Shown here one piece after another: positions 1 to 10,776 of a DNA stretch of 64,000 nt (position 1 is its first letter; the number at the start of each line of letters is the position of its first letter). The position numbers were made by a program, and so were the translations under genes. The notes beneath the pieces are model-generated. The model was not told the origin of the DNA. It saw nothing but the letters and a program-made list of their open reading frames with translations, and did not search any database. The stretch is from Dipteris shenzhenensis (lineage: Eukaryota > Polypodiophyta > Polypodiopsida > Gleicheniales), in assembly GCA_047967505.1 (NCBI GenBank), contig CM106539.1; one strand, given 5' to 3'.

Positions 1-755
1 GCTTCATTCTCCCAACCATGTTATTGAATGTTTCTTTCATGCAAGCATGCATGAAGTCTAATTCCCACACTTGTGCCTATGTCTCTCTTACCAGCATATG
101 ACCCAAGGTCCTAAGATACACGTATACTACAACAACGATGTCACCAATATATATGTAGGTGATAAAAATCCTTGAAACCCTGCACACCCTACATATGGGA
201 TAGTGGCAACATTTGGAACCATTGCTGGGGAGAGTAGCATCTAAAGTAAAAAGTACACATATGAAAATATGTGTGAAAACAAACTATCATGAACATATCA
301 CTCAAGAGCTAGAAGAGAGATTTTTTTCCAACTCTAGCAAAAAATAAGAATCCCAAGTAGAAATCTTCAATTACTAGCTTAATAAATTTCATATTTCTTT
401 TAAAAAGACAAAAAAAATTAGGCAATCTAATGGAGAGCTCATAAATTTGAACATTTCTCCTTTAACAGAGAAGTAATATGAGATAACCATAAAAAGTTAT
501 GGGCATGGGAAGATTCTAGGGTTTAGAAACCCTAAACCCTTGCCACCTCCATTCTTATAAAAACCCTCTCCATCCCCCTCATTCTTCTTCCTCCAAATTT
601 AGCCTCCACCCCCTTCCACATTTTGAGTCCCACACAAGACCCATCCTCATCTCCATCGAACGTCATCCTACCCCATGCTCATCGTCGAATTTGCTTCAAA
701 CCCTTCTCGTTTGACAAGGATTTCAAAGAGTTTTGTAGGTGATCATCTTCTTTCT
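1..755. other. Intergenic sequence, no gene recognised
   Basis: AT-rich plant intergenic DNA with no convincing reading frame. The only structured part is the promoter-like stretch at about 513-620, listed separately. The family A LTR begins abruptly at about 756. Confidence 0.6.
513..563 (+). promoter_or_regulatory. Telo-box pair plus TATA-like promoter stretch
   Basis: At 518-540 there is AGGGTTT, a 3-base spacer, then AACCCTAAACCCT, so telo-box motifs occur in both orientations. A TATAAAAA lies at 556-563, followed by a CT-rich leader-like stretch. Telo-boxes near TATA boxes are known from promoters of plant ribosomal-protein and other translation genes. No matching coding exon follows before the copia DNA at 756, so this may be a stranded promoter. 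The promoter reading is inference. Confidence 0.35.
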
Positions 756-843
756 TGAGGGGCTCCCACACAATCAAGACAATGTGCCTCGTTGTGCTAC
801 CAGCTTACCTACCCTGCTTAGCCCATAGGCTAGACTCACATAA
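756..843 (-). repeat. Copia family A 3' LTR, distal part
   Basis: This is the reverse complement, with a few mismatches, of 38251-38341 inside the intact family A LTR. It is separated from the proximal part of the same LTR (6397-6578) by the inserted copia C element. The LTR stops at about 756 and lacks the remaining 400 or so bases found in the 38085-38769 copy, so this end is truncated. Confidence 0.75.
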
Positions 844-1194
844 TGTTGAGATATTGAGCTCCACTTGTGATATGCCAGGGTGACCGTTGTGCATTTATGT
901 CACTGACTTGTTAGCTGCAGATGCGGTTGGTATACTGCCCATGAATAATAGCTAGATGACAGCTATCTTTATGTACTCTAGTTAGGGGCTCAATTAGTAT
1001 GCCACCTTAGTTAGCTGAGTTTGGTTTGAGACCGACATATAAGGTTCACCTATTTTTTTGTACTTAGAGTTCTTTTGGCTTTCACAACTAAGAAGAGAAA
1101 AATTGTTTTCAACCTCCACCTTTGTGTATATTCCCCCATTGTGTATGTGAGAAAGCTGCAAGTGAGACTCCTTTCTTCTCTCCCACTCTCTTCA
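844..1194 (+). repeat. 5' LTR of copia C
   Basis: It starts TGTTGAGATAT and matches 6045-6396 along its full length of about 350 bp with scattered substitutions. It ends next to the primer-binding site. Confidence 0.92.
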
Positions 1195-1196
1195 CG

Positions 1197-1212
1197 TGGT
1201 ATCAGAGCTCGG
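1197..1212 (+). promoter_or_regulatory. Primer-binding site (initiator tRNA-Met) of copia C
   Basis: TGGTATCAGAGCTCGG directly follows the 5' LTR. This complement of the initiator tRNA-Met 3' end is the standard minus-strand primer site of plant copia elements. Confidence 0.9.
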
Positions 1213-1738
1213 TTCATGGTAAGGAGCTCAAGAAAGAAAACCAAGTTCACGGTGTCCTAGTAAGAGTATCAGTGTTGCTTTCCTTTTTTCTCCGAATTTG
1301 GGAGCAAATCTGTGCAAGTAGCACAGTCGAAAAGTGCAAGAGTGCAATGTCTCATATTGGGACGCCCTTCGCAATGTGGCGAGAGGACAATACATGCTAC
1401 GGGCGATGGGCAAAGCCCTCGATGAAATTATTTTTTTGATTCGAGGTCATTTCGGGGCTCGTTTTGAAGGCAAAATTTTTCCACAGGCACTCAGAAAAGT
1501 GCCCTGTTTTTGGACCACTGTTTTACAGGTCGGTGAAAAGTTATCGCAGAAATTACATCATCTGCCTGTGTGTAGAGATATTGGGAGTGACAGAATCATT
1601 CTTATTGCCTGTTGATGCATAATCGTCACTAGGAAGTGACTGTGTGATCAAATACCACTTTCGTCAGTTTTGTAGATTTGGCCTTATGAGGCAAAAGTTG
1701 TGTTTTTTTGCAGTGACAATATATTTGCAGTGTTCTAT

Positions 1739-2640
1739 AATGGCATCTGATGCTCTTTCATTGTCACTGAAAAGCTTAACAAGAACAACCTCCAAGCATG
1801 GAAGTTTAGAATGACAAATTTCCTTGAGGGAAAAGGCTATTGGGAGTTCATTACTGGAGCTGAACAAGAATCAGTTATTTCTAATGTTCCCAATCAACAG
1901 GAGTTGTAAGCGTTTAAAGGCTAGCATGAGAGAGCCAGAAAAGTTATGTACTAGCTGTGTATCAGTATTTCAGATTCTATGATTGTGCATATTTAGGATG
2001 CAAGCACGCCAAAGGAGGCGTGGGATACTTTGAAAAAAATGTATAGCACAAATACGCAAGCCAGAAAAATGCAGCTCAAGCAGGAGTTGCATAATGTGCA
2101 GAGAGAAAATATGAGCATCAATGACTACCACATGAAGGTGAAGAAGATTGTAGATGCACTTGCTTCCATTGGGTCACCAGTGGAAGATGATGATTTAGTT
2201 TCTGTGACCTTGAATGGTCTAGGAAAGGATTATGCACAATTTCAGACATCCATTGCCGTCTGTGAGAATTTTCCTGATTTTAACGAGTTGATTGCTCTTC
2301 TAATTTTTAAAGAGCAGAGAAATGGTGGTGCATCTTCTTCAAGAGGAACTTCAAAAGAAGCTGTCTTCTACTCAAATGCTAGAAGAGGTAGAGGCAGAGG
2401 TAGAGGCAGAGGTAGAGGAGGCCGATTTGGAGGCCATGGCAAAAATCAGAATATGCAACAAATTCAAGAAAACCAGTCCTATGGAGGAGGACGTGGTAAC
2501 TTTAGAGGCAGGGGGAGCCAAAGAGGTCATGGTGGATGGCAAAAGAGGCCAAAATGCAAAGAACAATGTTGAATGCTACTAATATGGTAAAATGGGTCAT
2601 ATGGTTAAAGACTGCTATAAAAAGTAGAATGACATCATGA
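1739..2640 (+). pseudogene. gag-like region of copia C, broken
   Basis: The region encodes a UBN2-type copia Gag, which would package element RNA in virus-like particles. The long open part is 2030-2572. It has the typical QLKQELHNV-like helix and a C-terminal Arg-Gly-rich RNA-binding tail at about residues 120-175. Upstream of 2030 the frame is closed by several stops and a shift. The zinc knuckle at about 2572-2616 is damaged: the second Cys position reads Tyr and a TAA stop lies inside it, while the His and last Cys survive. The region cannot give a complete Gag. Confidence 0.85.
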
Positions 2641-2759
2641 CTGGAAATTTGCAACAAGGCAATGATGCATCCTCTAGTAGACAGGGTGATGACAGAAATG
2701 AGCATCTGTTTATGGTGCAGCACATGACCAATTATGTGACAAGTGAAAGCAATGATGTG

Positions 2760-5700
2760 TGGTATGTTGACTCAGGTGCGTCAAACCACATGACAGGTCA
2801 TCCAGAATAGATGCAGGATGCAAGGAAAATGGAAAGACCACGATTTGTGGAGACTGGTGATGATACTGCACATCCTATTGTGCAGATTGGCAAATTTTCT
2901 TTATCTATGCAGGATGAAAAAAAGAAATACCTATCTAATGTATTTCATGTCCGAATATCACCAAGAACCTAATTTTTGTTGGTCAAATGGTTGAGCAAGG
3001 CTTGTAGGTCAAATTTAATCCTTGTGGATGCTTTGTTGAGGATATGAAAAATAAAGGTTGCTTGATAGCAAAAGGGAAGAAGAAGCGTAGGATATTTACG
3101 TTGGATGCAGAAATGCCTAAATTGAGTGTAGCAATGTTTGCACATAGTACCGATGTAGTTGCAGATATTGATATCTGACATAAACGCATTAGTCATGTTA
3201 ATGTACAGCGACTTAAATTAATGTAGGCTCAAAATATTGTTGCAGGATTGCCTAAGTTCAAGGTTGCAAAAATGCATAAAGTATGTGAAGCCTGTCAATT
3301 TGAAAAACAACCAAGGAAACCATTTCCTAGACATGTTCAAGAGAGTAAGAGGCCATTGGAATCAATCCACTGTGATGTGTAGACTACTAAAGCTGCATCT
3401 ATTGAAGGTTGTCATTATTTTGTCACTTTTATTAATGACTACGGGAGAAAAGTTTGGGTGTATTTTATGAAAAAGAAAAGTGAAGTGTTTGGGCATTTCA
3501 ATGTTTTTAAAGCTATGGTTGAAAAAGAAACAAACCTGCAAATAAAATGCCTAAGGTCAGATGGAGGGGGAGAGTACCTCTCAAATGAGTTTGCAAGTTT
3601 CCTGCAGGAGCATGGCATAAAGCAGCAATATTCATGGTCATACCCCACAACAAAATGGACTTGCAAAAAGGAAAAACATGCATATTGGAGACATATCTCG
3701 TGCCATGCTCAACAAAAAAGACCTACCAAATTATTATTGGGCTAAAGCAGTTGCTACAGAAGTCTACATAATGAACAGAAATCCCACTGCAGCAATACAT
3801 GGCATGATGCCATAGGAGATGTATACTAGTAGGAAACTAGACATTTCTCATTTGAAAATTTTTTGTTGCATTGCTTATGTTCATGTGCCAAATGAGTTGA
3901 GATCCAAGTTGGATCCAAAAGCTGAGAAGTGCATCTTTATTGGTTATTCTCTGCAGTAGAAATGGTATAGATGCTATAACCCTTCTACTCGTAAGTTTAC
4001 AGTGAGCAGAGATGTTTTTTATGAGATGAGCAGCTGATATAAACCAGTAAATGTCATTGATGATGTAGATGCACAAAATAGTAATGCTGCACAGAATTCA
4101 CAGTAGCAATCACAAAATATTAGTGGACCTATAGTGTCCTCTAGCAGTGGTTCACATACCACCATGGACAGGCAGATTGAGATCAGGAGGACCTCCTCAA
4201 AGCAATGCAAATAGTGATATGCAAGTATCACGAAAAGAAAAAGAGAAAGTAGAGTAGCCCATGGTTGATGTGAATGCAGGTCACTCTTATATGGATGGTG
4301 AATCCAGTGGCTCAAAACAGAGCCTTGATGATGAGTTGGGTATGTTACATTTGGAGTAGGGAAGACAAGGGATGCTTTGAGAGCACCTAGTAGTGAGCCT
4401 ATTTTGCGCATGTCTACTAGAGCTAGGTATTCTATGGATAGGCTGAAATATGATGGATTTACAGCCATTCACTATGCCTATATGGTTAAACTGATACATG
4501 AACCAGAACCCACTTCTTTTGAGCAAGCCATGGGAAAAGAAAAATGGGAGAAAGCCATGGATAAAGAAATTGATGCCTTGGAAGCAAATGCTACATGGGA
4601 ATTGGTGTCTTTGCCTAAAGACAAGAATGCAATTGGCTGCAAGTGGGTTTATAAGGTGAAGCACAATGCAGATGGTTCTGTGAACAAATACAACGCAAGA
4701 TTAGTTGTCAATGGGTATGCAAACATATGGCATTGATTATGAAGAAACATTCAGTCCGGTTGCAAGGATGGCAACCGTAAGAGCAGTCATTGCTATGGCT
4801 GCATCAAAGGAATGGTCTTTACATCAGATGGATGTAAAGAATGCTTTCTCGCATGGTGATTTGCAAGAAAAGATCTATATGGAGCAACCACCAGGTTATC
4901 TTCATGCTGTTCATCTTGAGTTTGTTTGCAGATTGAAGAAAGCCTTGTATGGCTTGAAGCAAACACCCAGAGCATGGTCTGACAAGATAGGACAGTATCT
5001 TATCACTATTGGCTTTCATATTTTTAAGGTAGATTTCTTACTTTATGTGAGAAAAACAGAGAAAGGTATTATGCTGCTTGTCATTTATGTTGATGATTTG
5101 ATCATCACAAGTGATAGTGATGAAGATATCCTTCATGTGAAAATGCTATTGAAGCAAAAGTTTGAGATGAAGGATTTGGGAGAGCTGTGTTACTTCTTGG
5201 GCATTGAGATAATTAGATCCACAAGTGGGATATGGCTCTTGTAGAGACAGTATCGATTGGACATGCTGCCCAAATATGGGATGGCAGGCTGTAAGCCTAT
5301 TTCAGTTTCTTTGGAGCAGAATGTGAAGTTGAGCGCAAATGCAGGTGAGCTTTTGGAAGACCCTACTATGTACAGATGCATAGTAAGAAGTTTGATTTAT
5401 ATGACTATTACTAGGCCATATTTGAGCTATGCTGTTGGTTTGGTAAGTCAGTTTATGCAAGCTCCAAGGAAACCGCATTTGGATGCAGCTAGATGCATAC
5501 TGAGGTATGTGAAGTCCACATTGCAGTATGGACTATATTATGAGACTGGGATTCAGATATAGTTGCATGGATACACTGGTGCTGATTAGGCTGGTAGTAT
5601 TTCTGATAGACGATCTACCAGTGGATATATGTTCTCTTTTGGGAGTGCTGCAGTCACTTGGAGCAGTAAGAAACAGCCTACAATTGCCTTGTCAAGCACA

Positions 5701-6030
5701 GAGGCTGAGTACAGGGATGCAGTAATGGCTGCATGTGAGGTAGCTTGGTTACATAAGCTACTTTACGATATGCATCAGTCTACAAATGGGCCAGTTGTCA
5801 TTTATTGTGACAACATGAGTAGTATACACTTGGCAAATAACCTAGTCTATCCTGCTAGAACAAAGCACATTGAAGTGCATTATCACTATGTACTGGAGAA
5901 GGTTCTAGTAGGTTTTATTGATCTAGTTTATGTCAACAGAGAGGATCAAGTAGCTGACATATTCACAAAGGCATTGGGTGCAGAGAAGCTGTGCAAGTTC
6001 AAAGACTTGCTTGGTGTGCAAAAATTGGGA
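2760..6030 (+). pseudogene. pol region of copia C (protease, integrase, RT, RNase H), broken
   Basis: In order: a protease motif DSGAS at about 2769; a pre-integrase His/Cys region at 3180-3310; an integrase core with the RSDGGGEY signature near 3555-3580; a reverse transcriptase from 4377 with YVDDL near 5090; and RNase H at 5629-6030 with the ALSSTEAEY signature. Frameshifts at about 3640 and 4720 and stops near 3960, 5243 and 5560 split it into five or more open segments. The copia order (integrase before RT) is clear. It is non-functional as it stands. Confidence 0.9.
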
Positions 6031-6044
6031 TTGAGCTCGAGGAG

Positions 6045-6396
6045 TGTTGAGATATCGAGCTCCACTCGTGATATGCCAAGGTGACCGTTGTGCATTTATG
6101 TCACCGTTTGTTAGCTGAAAATGCAGTTGGTACATCGCTCATGAATAATAGGTGGATGACAGCTATCTTTATGTACTCTAGTTAGTGGCTCAATTAGTAT
6201 GCCACCTTATTTAGCTAAGTTTGGTTTGAGACCCACATATAGGGTTCACCTATTCTTTTGTCCTTAGAGTTCTTTTAGCTTTCACAACTAAGAAGAGAAA
6301 AACTATTTTCAACCTCCACCTTTGTGTATATTCTCCCATTGTGTATGTGAGAAAGCTGCAAGTGAGACTCCTTCCTTCTCTTCCACTCTTGTCACA
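6045..6396 (+). repeat. 3' LTR of copia C
   Basis: This is the second copy of the 844-1194 LTR, beginning TGTTGAGATATCG after a purine-rich tract and ending ...GTCACA. It is followed by the CATAG target duplication and then by the resumed family A LTR. Confidence 0.92.
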
Positions 6397-6578
6397 CATA
6401 GATCACCTTTCTAACATCAATGATCTCATTGTTGATAGACCTCATCTGACATGCAAGTCAGGATCTATCCAGTGTCTCGGGCTCACACATGGCTTCTCCT
6501 CATATGGGGGCCTTACAACTTGAGCACCTTGGACCACTAGTGATTACCAGGAAGGTGGGCCATTGAGCATATCTAACA
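6397..6578 (-). repeat. Copia family A 3' LTR, proximal part
   Basis: Read on the minus strand this begins TGTTAGATATGCTCAATGG at 6578 and is the reverse complement of 38085-38260. On the minus strand it is preceded by a polypurine tract (ATTGAGGGGGGG, 6579-6590), which marks it as a 3' LTR. It continues at 843 beyond the copia C insertion. Confidence 0.88.
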
Positions 6579-9500
6579 CCCCCCCTCAATGTCTACCTGT
6601 AGGTGAACTACCTTCTCGGTGCAAGGCTGAGTCTCTGAAGATGACCCTGAAGCTGATCCTTCCCAAGTGCCTTGGTGAAGATATCTGCTCCATTTTGCTC
6701 TGTTGGGCAGTAGACCGATTCCACTATCCCGTCCTCGATCAAATCATGCACATAGTGATACTGAATCTCTATATGTTTTGTGCGCACAAGAAACACTAGA
6801 TTTTTAGCAATGGCCATGCAACTTTGATTGACGCGCCTCAGCACAATTACCTCATCCTCTTGCACTCCCATGTGCCATAATATCCTCCTCAACCACACTG
6901 TTTCACAAGCAGCAAACATGCTGCCTTGTACTCAACCTCGGTAGAAGACAATGCCACTGTTGGTTGTTTCTTATGGATCCAAGAGAAGATTCCTGAACCT
7001 AAAGAGAAACAATATCCAAAAACTGATTTCACATCTCTAGCCCAATCTGAGTCATAATGACCAGCTAAGGAAGTGTCCATACCATAAGTAATGCCATAAT
7101 TAAGAGTGCCATTCACATACCTGAGCACCCGCATCCCTACATTCCAATGATTCTCTTGGGGCTTATTGGAGAACTTGCTCAAAATGCCAACAGCAAAATT
7201 GATGTCTAGTCTGGTGTTGCACAGATGGATGAGACTACCGATCAACTTCATGTACCTCCCAATGTTTGCTAATGGTGAGGCATCCTCCATAGACAGCCTC
7301 GCATTTACCTCCATAGGTGTAGCTATCTCCTTGCACTCAGACATACCAAATGCCTTCAAGATCTCCCTTGCATATTTCTGCTGAGAGATGATCTTGCCTA
7401 GCTCTTGCCAGACTTCAATCCCCAAATAGTAGTGCATCAAGCCTAAGTCTGTCATCTCAAACTCTATGCTCAACGCTTTCTAGTCTGCTAGATCATGTCT
7501 TCATAGTCACCTATAATAAGGAGATATCCACATATAGAACAATAATAGCAGATTTTCCACCTTTCCTGTACACATACAAGTTAGCATCTGAGGCACATCT
7601 TTTGAAGTTTAATTTATGAAAGAATTTGTCTATCCATTGGTACCATTATCTTAGGGCCTATTTTAACCCATACAGAGCCTTCTTTAGCTTACATACCTTG
7701 TTCTCACAATGGGGGGCCTCAAACCTAGGTGGCTGAGCCACATACACCTCCTCTTTGAGGTCACCATTCAAGAATGCTGATTCAACATCCATTTGATAAA
7801 TTGGTCACTTTTTATGAGCAGCCACCGATAATACTGTGTGAACAGTGGTCATTCTGACAGTCGAATGAAAGATTCTTGAAAACCAAACCCTTCAATGTGC
7901 GAAAATCCTTGTGCAACCAATCTGGCTTTGTACTTTTCCAAAGTCCCATCGACCTTGTACTTTATCTTCCAAACCCACTTGGTGCCAATAAGCTTTCTAT
8001 TGGGTAGTCGATCCACCAGCTCTCAAGTTTCATTCTTCATGATGCTGTCATATTCCACTTGCATAGCATTTTTTCAATCTCGATCTGCAAGTGCTTCCTA
8101 TAAACTCGTAGGCTCCTTTACTTCTGTAATAATCTCAACCATCAAGGCCACATTGACTATGTAAGCAGAAGCCCTCCTTTGCTCCTCGATTCTCTGAGAC
8201 CGCCTTGGTCCATCTACATGCTACTCAACACAAATAGGCATCTAGTTATCATGGTCATAGAGCAACCTTACCCATCGTGGCAATGGCTTTTTCGGTGGTG
8301 TAACAACAGGTTGGTGACTTATACCTTCATCATCTGATATTTCCTCCTCCTTTATAGCTCTTGGGATAGGTCCATAGTGAATTACCTTTTCGCTTGATGA
8401 TAAAGTAGAAGAGTTCTTCTCTACCTCCACTACATGTAGCTACTCCCTGAACACATCGCGGCTCGCTATGATCTTCTTTGCCTCTCAGTCATCATACAAC
8501 TTATGGGCTTTCTTCTCATCACAATAGCCTAAGAAGATACATTGGTGCTTTTTGATTGTAGCTTGTTTCTTTCTTTTTTTGGTACATGCGCATAGCATTC
8601 ATACCCAAATATTCTGAAATGGAAGACAGATGGCTTCTTACCGCTGTAAGCCTCATGTGGTGTTTTACCTTTGAGTGCCTTTGTATAGCTGCGATTAAGG
8701 ATGTAAACCACAGTATTGATAGCCTTAGCCCAAAAGTGGTTTGGCAGAGTCCAGAACCTTTCAACATACACCTCCTCATCTCCACGGTGGTCCGCATTCA
8801 ACGTTCAACAACAAAATTTTGTTGAGGCGTATGTGATGTCATCGTTTGTCGCTTTGATCCCTTTGCTCTTGCAAAAATCTCCAAACTCTATAGAAACAAA
8901 CTCACCACCACCATCAGATATGATTTTCTTTACTTTCTCCCTATTTCATTTTCAACAAGTTGTAGCCATTCTTTAAATTTACTAAAAGCTTGAGCCTTTT
9001 CACGAAGAAAGTACACCCATATCTTCCTACTATAGTCGTCGATGATCAACAGAAAATAGAAAGATCCCCCAAGGCCTGTGTAGGCATCTTACCGCACAAG
9101 TCAACATGCACCAACTCTAGAGGAGCGGTTGCTCTATTCTAGCTTTATTTTGGGAATGCCTTTCTTTGTTGCTTGCCCATCATGCAAGCTTCACACGGTT
9201 CTTTGATTTCTGCTATACTATAGGTAAGTGAGCAACCATACCTTGCTTCCGCATCTCCTTCAGCACTGCAAATCCAGTGTGGCCAAATCTTTCGTGCCAA
9301 AGTCTGCTTGTGCCCACTCGAGTGGTGGCTATAAGAGTACTTAGCTCATACACGTTGTTCCTCCTTACTCCTGTGCCAACAAGATTGCCTGCAATATCCA
9401 AAATTTTTGCTCCGGTCTTTTTGAACCTCACCTCATGCTCAAGGTCAGTTATGGAAGCAACTGATAGCAGATTTCTCTTGATTTGTGGAACATACAGCAC

Positions 9501-9604
9501 ATTAGATAGTTTCTTAACATATTCATTTACAAAAACAAATGAAACTGTACCTGTACCCTCAATAGGACATTTTGCGTTATTACCAACCGTCACGGTAATG
9601 GGTT
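6579..9604 (-). pseudogene. Copia family A pol remnant (integrase, RT, RNase H)
   Basis: Read from 9604 downwards: the protease-integrase junction and the integrase His/Cys zone (9213-9593, with LWHERFGHTG), integrase C-terminal parts (8529-8801), the hinge (8242-8430), the RT (about 7480-8200) and RNase H (6608-7473, with VALSSTEVEY and DIFTKAL motifs). The RT catalytic box near 7530 reads YVDI rather than YVDD, and many frameshifts and stops separate the segments. Gag, primer site and 5' LTR are missing because the sequence changes to CACTA-derived DNA at about 9604. It is related to copia B at 50899-54085. Confidence 0.88.
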
Positions 9605-9639
9605 AGTCGTTGTAATATGAGCATAAGAGCATGAGCATG

Positions 9640-9940
9640 AAACAAGGAAAAGAGGGGGGAAAAGAGGAAGAAGAGGGAAATGAAAAGAGATTGGAAGAGG
9701 GGAAAGAGGGGGGGAAAGAGAGAAGAAGAGGGAAAGGAAAAGAGATTGGAAGAGGGGGAAAGAGATTGAAAGATTGAAGGAGAAGGAGAAGGAAAGGAGG
9801 GAAAAAGAGATTGAAAGAGGGGAAAAAAAGAAGAGGGAAAAAGAGATTGAAAAATGAAAAAAAGAAGAGAAGGAAAGAGAGGGGAAGAGAGGGGAAGAGA
9901 GGAAAGAGAAGGGAAGAGAGGGGAAGAGAGGGTTCCTACG
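9640..9940 (+). repeat. Polypurine (GA/GGA-rich) tract
   Basis: About 300 bp almost free of pyrimidines on the plus strand, made of AGAGGGGAAAGAGA-like words. It corresponds to the polypurine shoulder flanking the palindrome arrays in elements 1 (25125-25260, 26530-26740) and 2 (45420-45545, 48515-48720). The proline/serine/leucine-rich frames it creates are not credible proteins. Confidence 0.8.
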
Positions 9941-10567
9941 CCAGCACTACAGCTTAAGGCGCTAGCTGCAGGCCAATCCAAATAACAAAAGGAAAAAAGA
10001 GGAAGCACTTCATTACCTAAAATAGTACGTCCCGCTTAGTGTTTTGTGGACTGGCCCTACAAAAGAGAGGAAACATACCATTTTTCAAATAACTAGTTAT
10101 ACGAAGGAGGAGTTTAAAGAAGCAACTTCTCAAAGAGATTGGATTGAGGAGACAAGGAGAAAGAGAAGGAAGAGAAATACAAAAAAGATTAGAAGAGGTG
10201 AGTCTTCTATCTTTCACAAAATCTCATTGTTTTGTCTTCAATTCTTTGAAATCAAGCACGAAAACTAGCACATAGCCTTAGCAATACAAGGAGAGACATG
10301 CTTTAACACTCACAAAACAAAATCTCACAAAAAACAAACCTACATTGTTCAAAGAGGCTCACCTTCTTGAAAAACTTCTTTTCAAGAAAGCAAAGAGGGA
10401 GAAGGGTGGAGAGGGAGCACAAGTGTTAGAAGAGGGGTGAGTAGTGGTGAGGAATGGAGAATAGAGTGGAAGGTCATTGGAAATAGGTGGGAGGAGAGAT
10501 TGTAGCTTACAATAGAGATTGCTAAAGAAAGCGCCGCGTGTCGCAAGGTTCGGGTTTTAACCCACAT

Positions 10568-10680
10568 CGTCACTATATAGCGACGCTTTTAATTAAAAGC
10601 GTCGCTATAGTGACAAAATAGAGCAAATCGTCGCTATATAGCAACGAAACAGGTCAAAACATCGCTATATAGCGATGCTT
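10568..10680. repeat. Internal palindrome cluster upstream of tnp2 copy 3
   Basis: Four or five degenerate copies of GTCGCTATATAGCGAC, starting at about 10569, 10601, 10630 and 10661, each with one to three mismatches. They lie about 100-200 bp before the tnp2 start at 10783, as in element 2 (44588-44717) and, in single copy, element 1 (27421). Confidence 0.8.
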
Positions 10681-10776
10681 TAGGACACTTTATGTTTAAA
10701 GTTAAAAAAGAAGCTCATAGATGCTATTTTATAACTGTTAATATATTTCCTTGCAACTTATGTTGTGATTTTATAA

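Larger units (their letters stand above)
844..6396 (+). mobile_element. Ty1/copia LTR retrotransposon, family C, complete but decayed
   Basis: A full-length copia element: 5' LTR 844-1194, initiator-Met primer site at 1197, gag, protease, integrase, reverse transcriptase and RNase H in copia order, and 3' LTR 6045-6396. Flanking 5-bp target duplications are CATAA (839-843) and CATAG (6397-6401). It sits inside the LTR of family A, whose uninterrupted sequence at 38251-38270 confirms the junction. The two LTRs differ at roughly 8% of positions by eye, and pol has several stops and frameshifts, so it is an old, inactive copy. Confidence 0.93.

Noticed and set aside
518-540. Interstitial telomere block
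   Set aside because: Only three AACCCT-type motifs in mixed orientation; too short for telomeric origin, better read as telo-boxes.
9580-10008. Minus-strand Phe/Pro/Ser-rich frame of 142 codons
   Set aside because: It is the reverse complement of the polypurine tract at the edge of the CACTA array.
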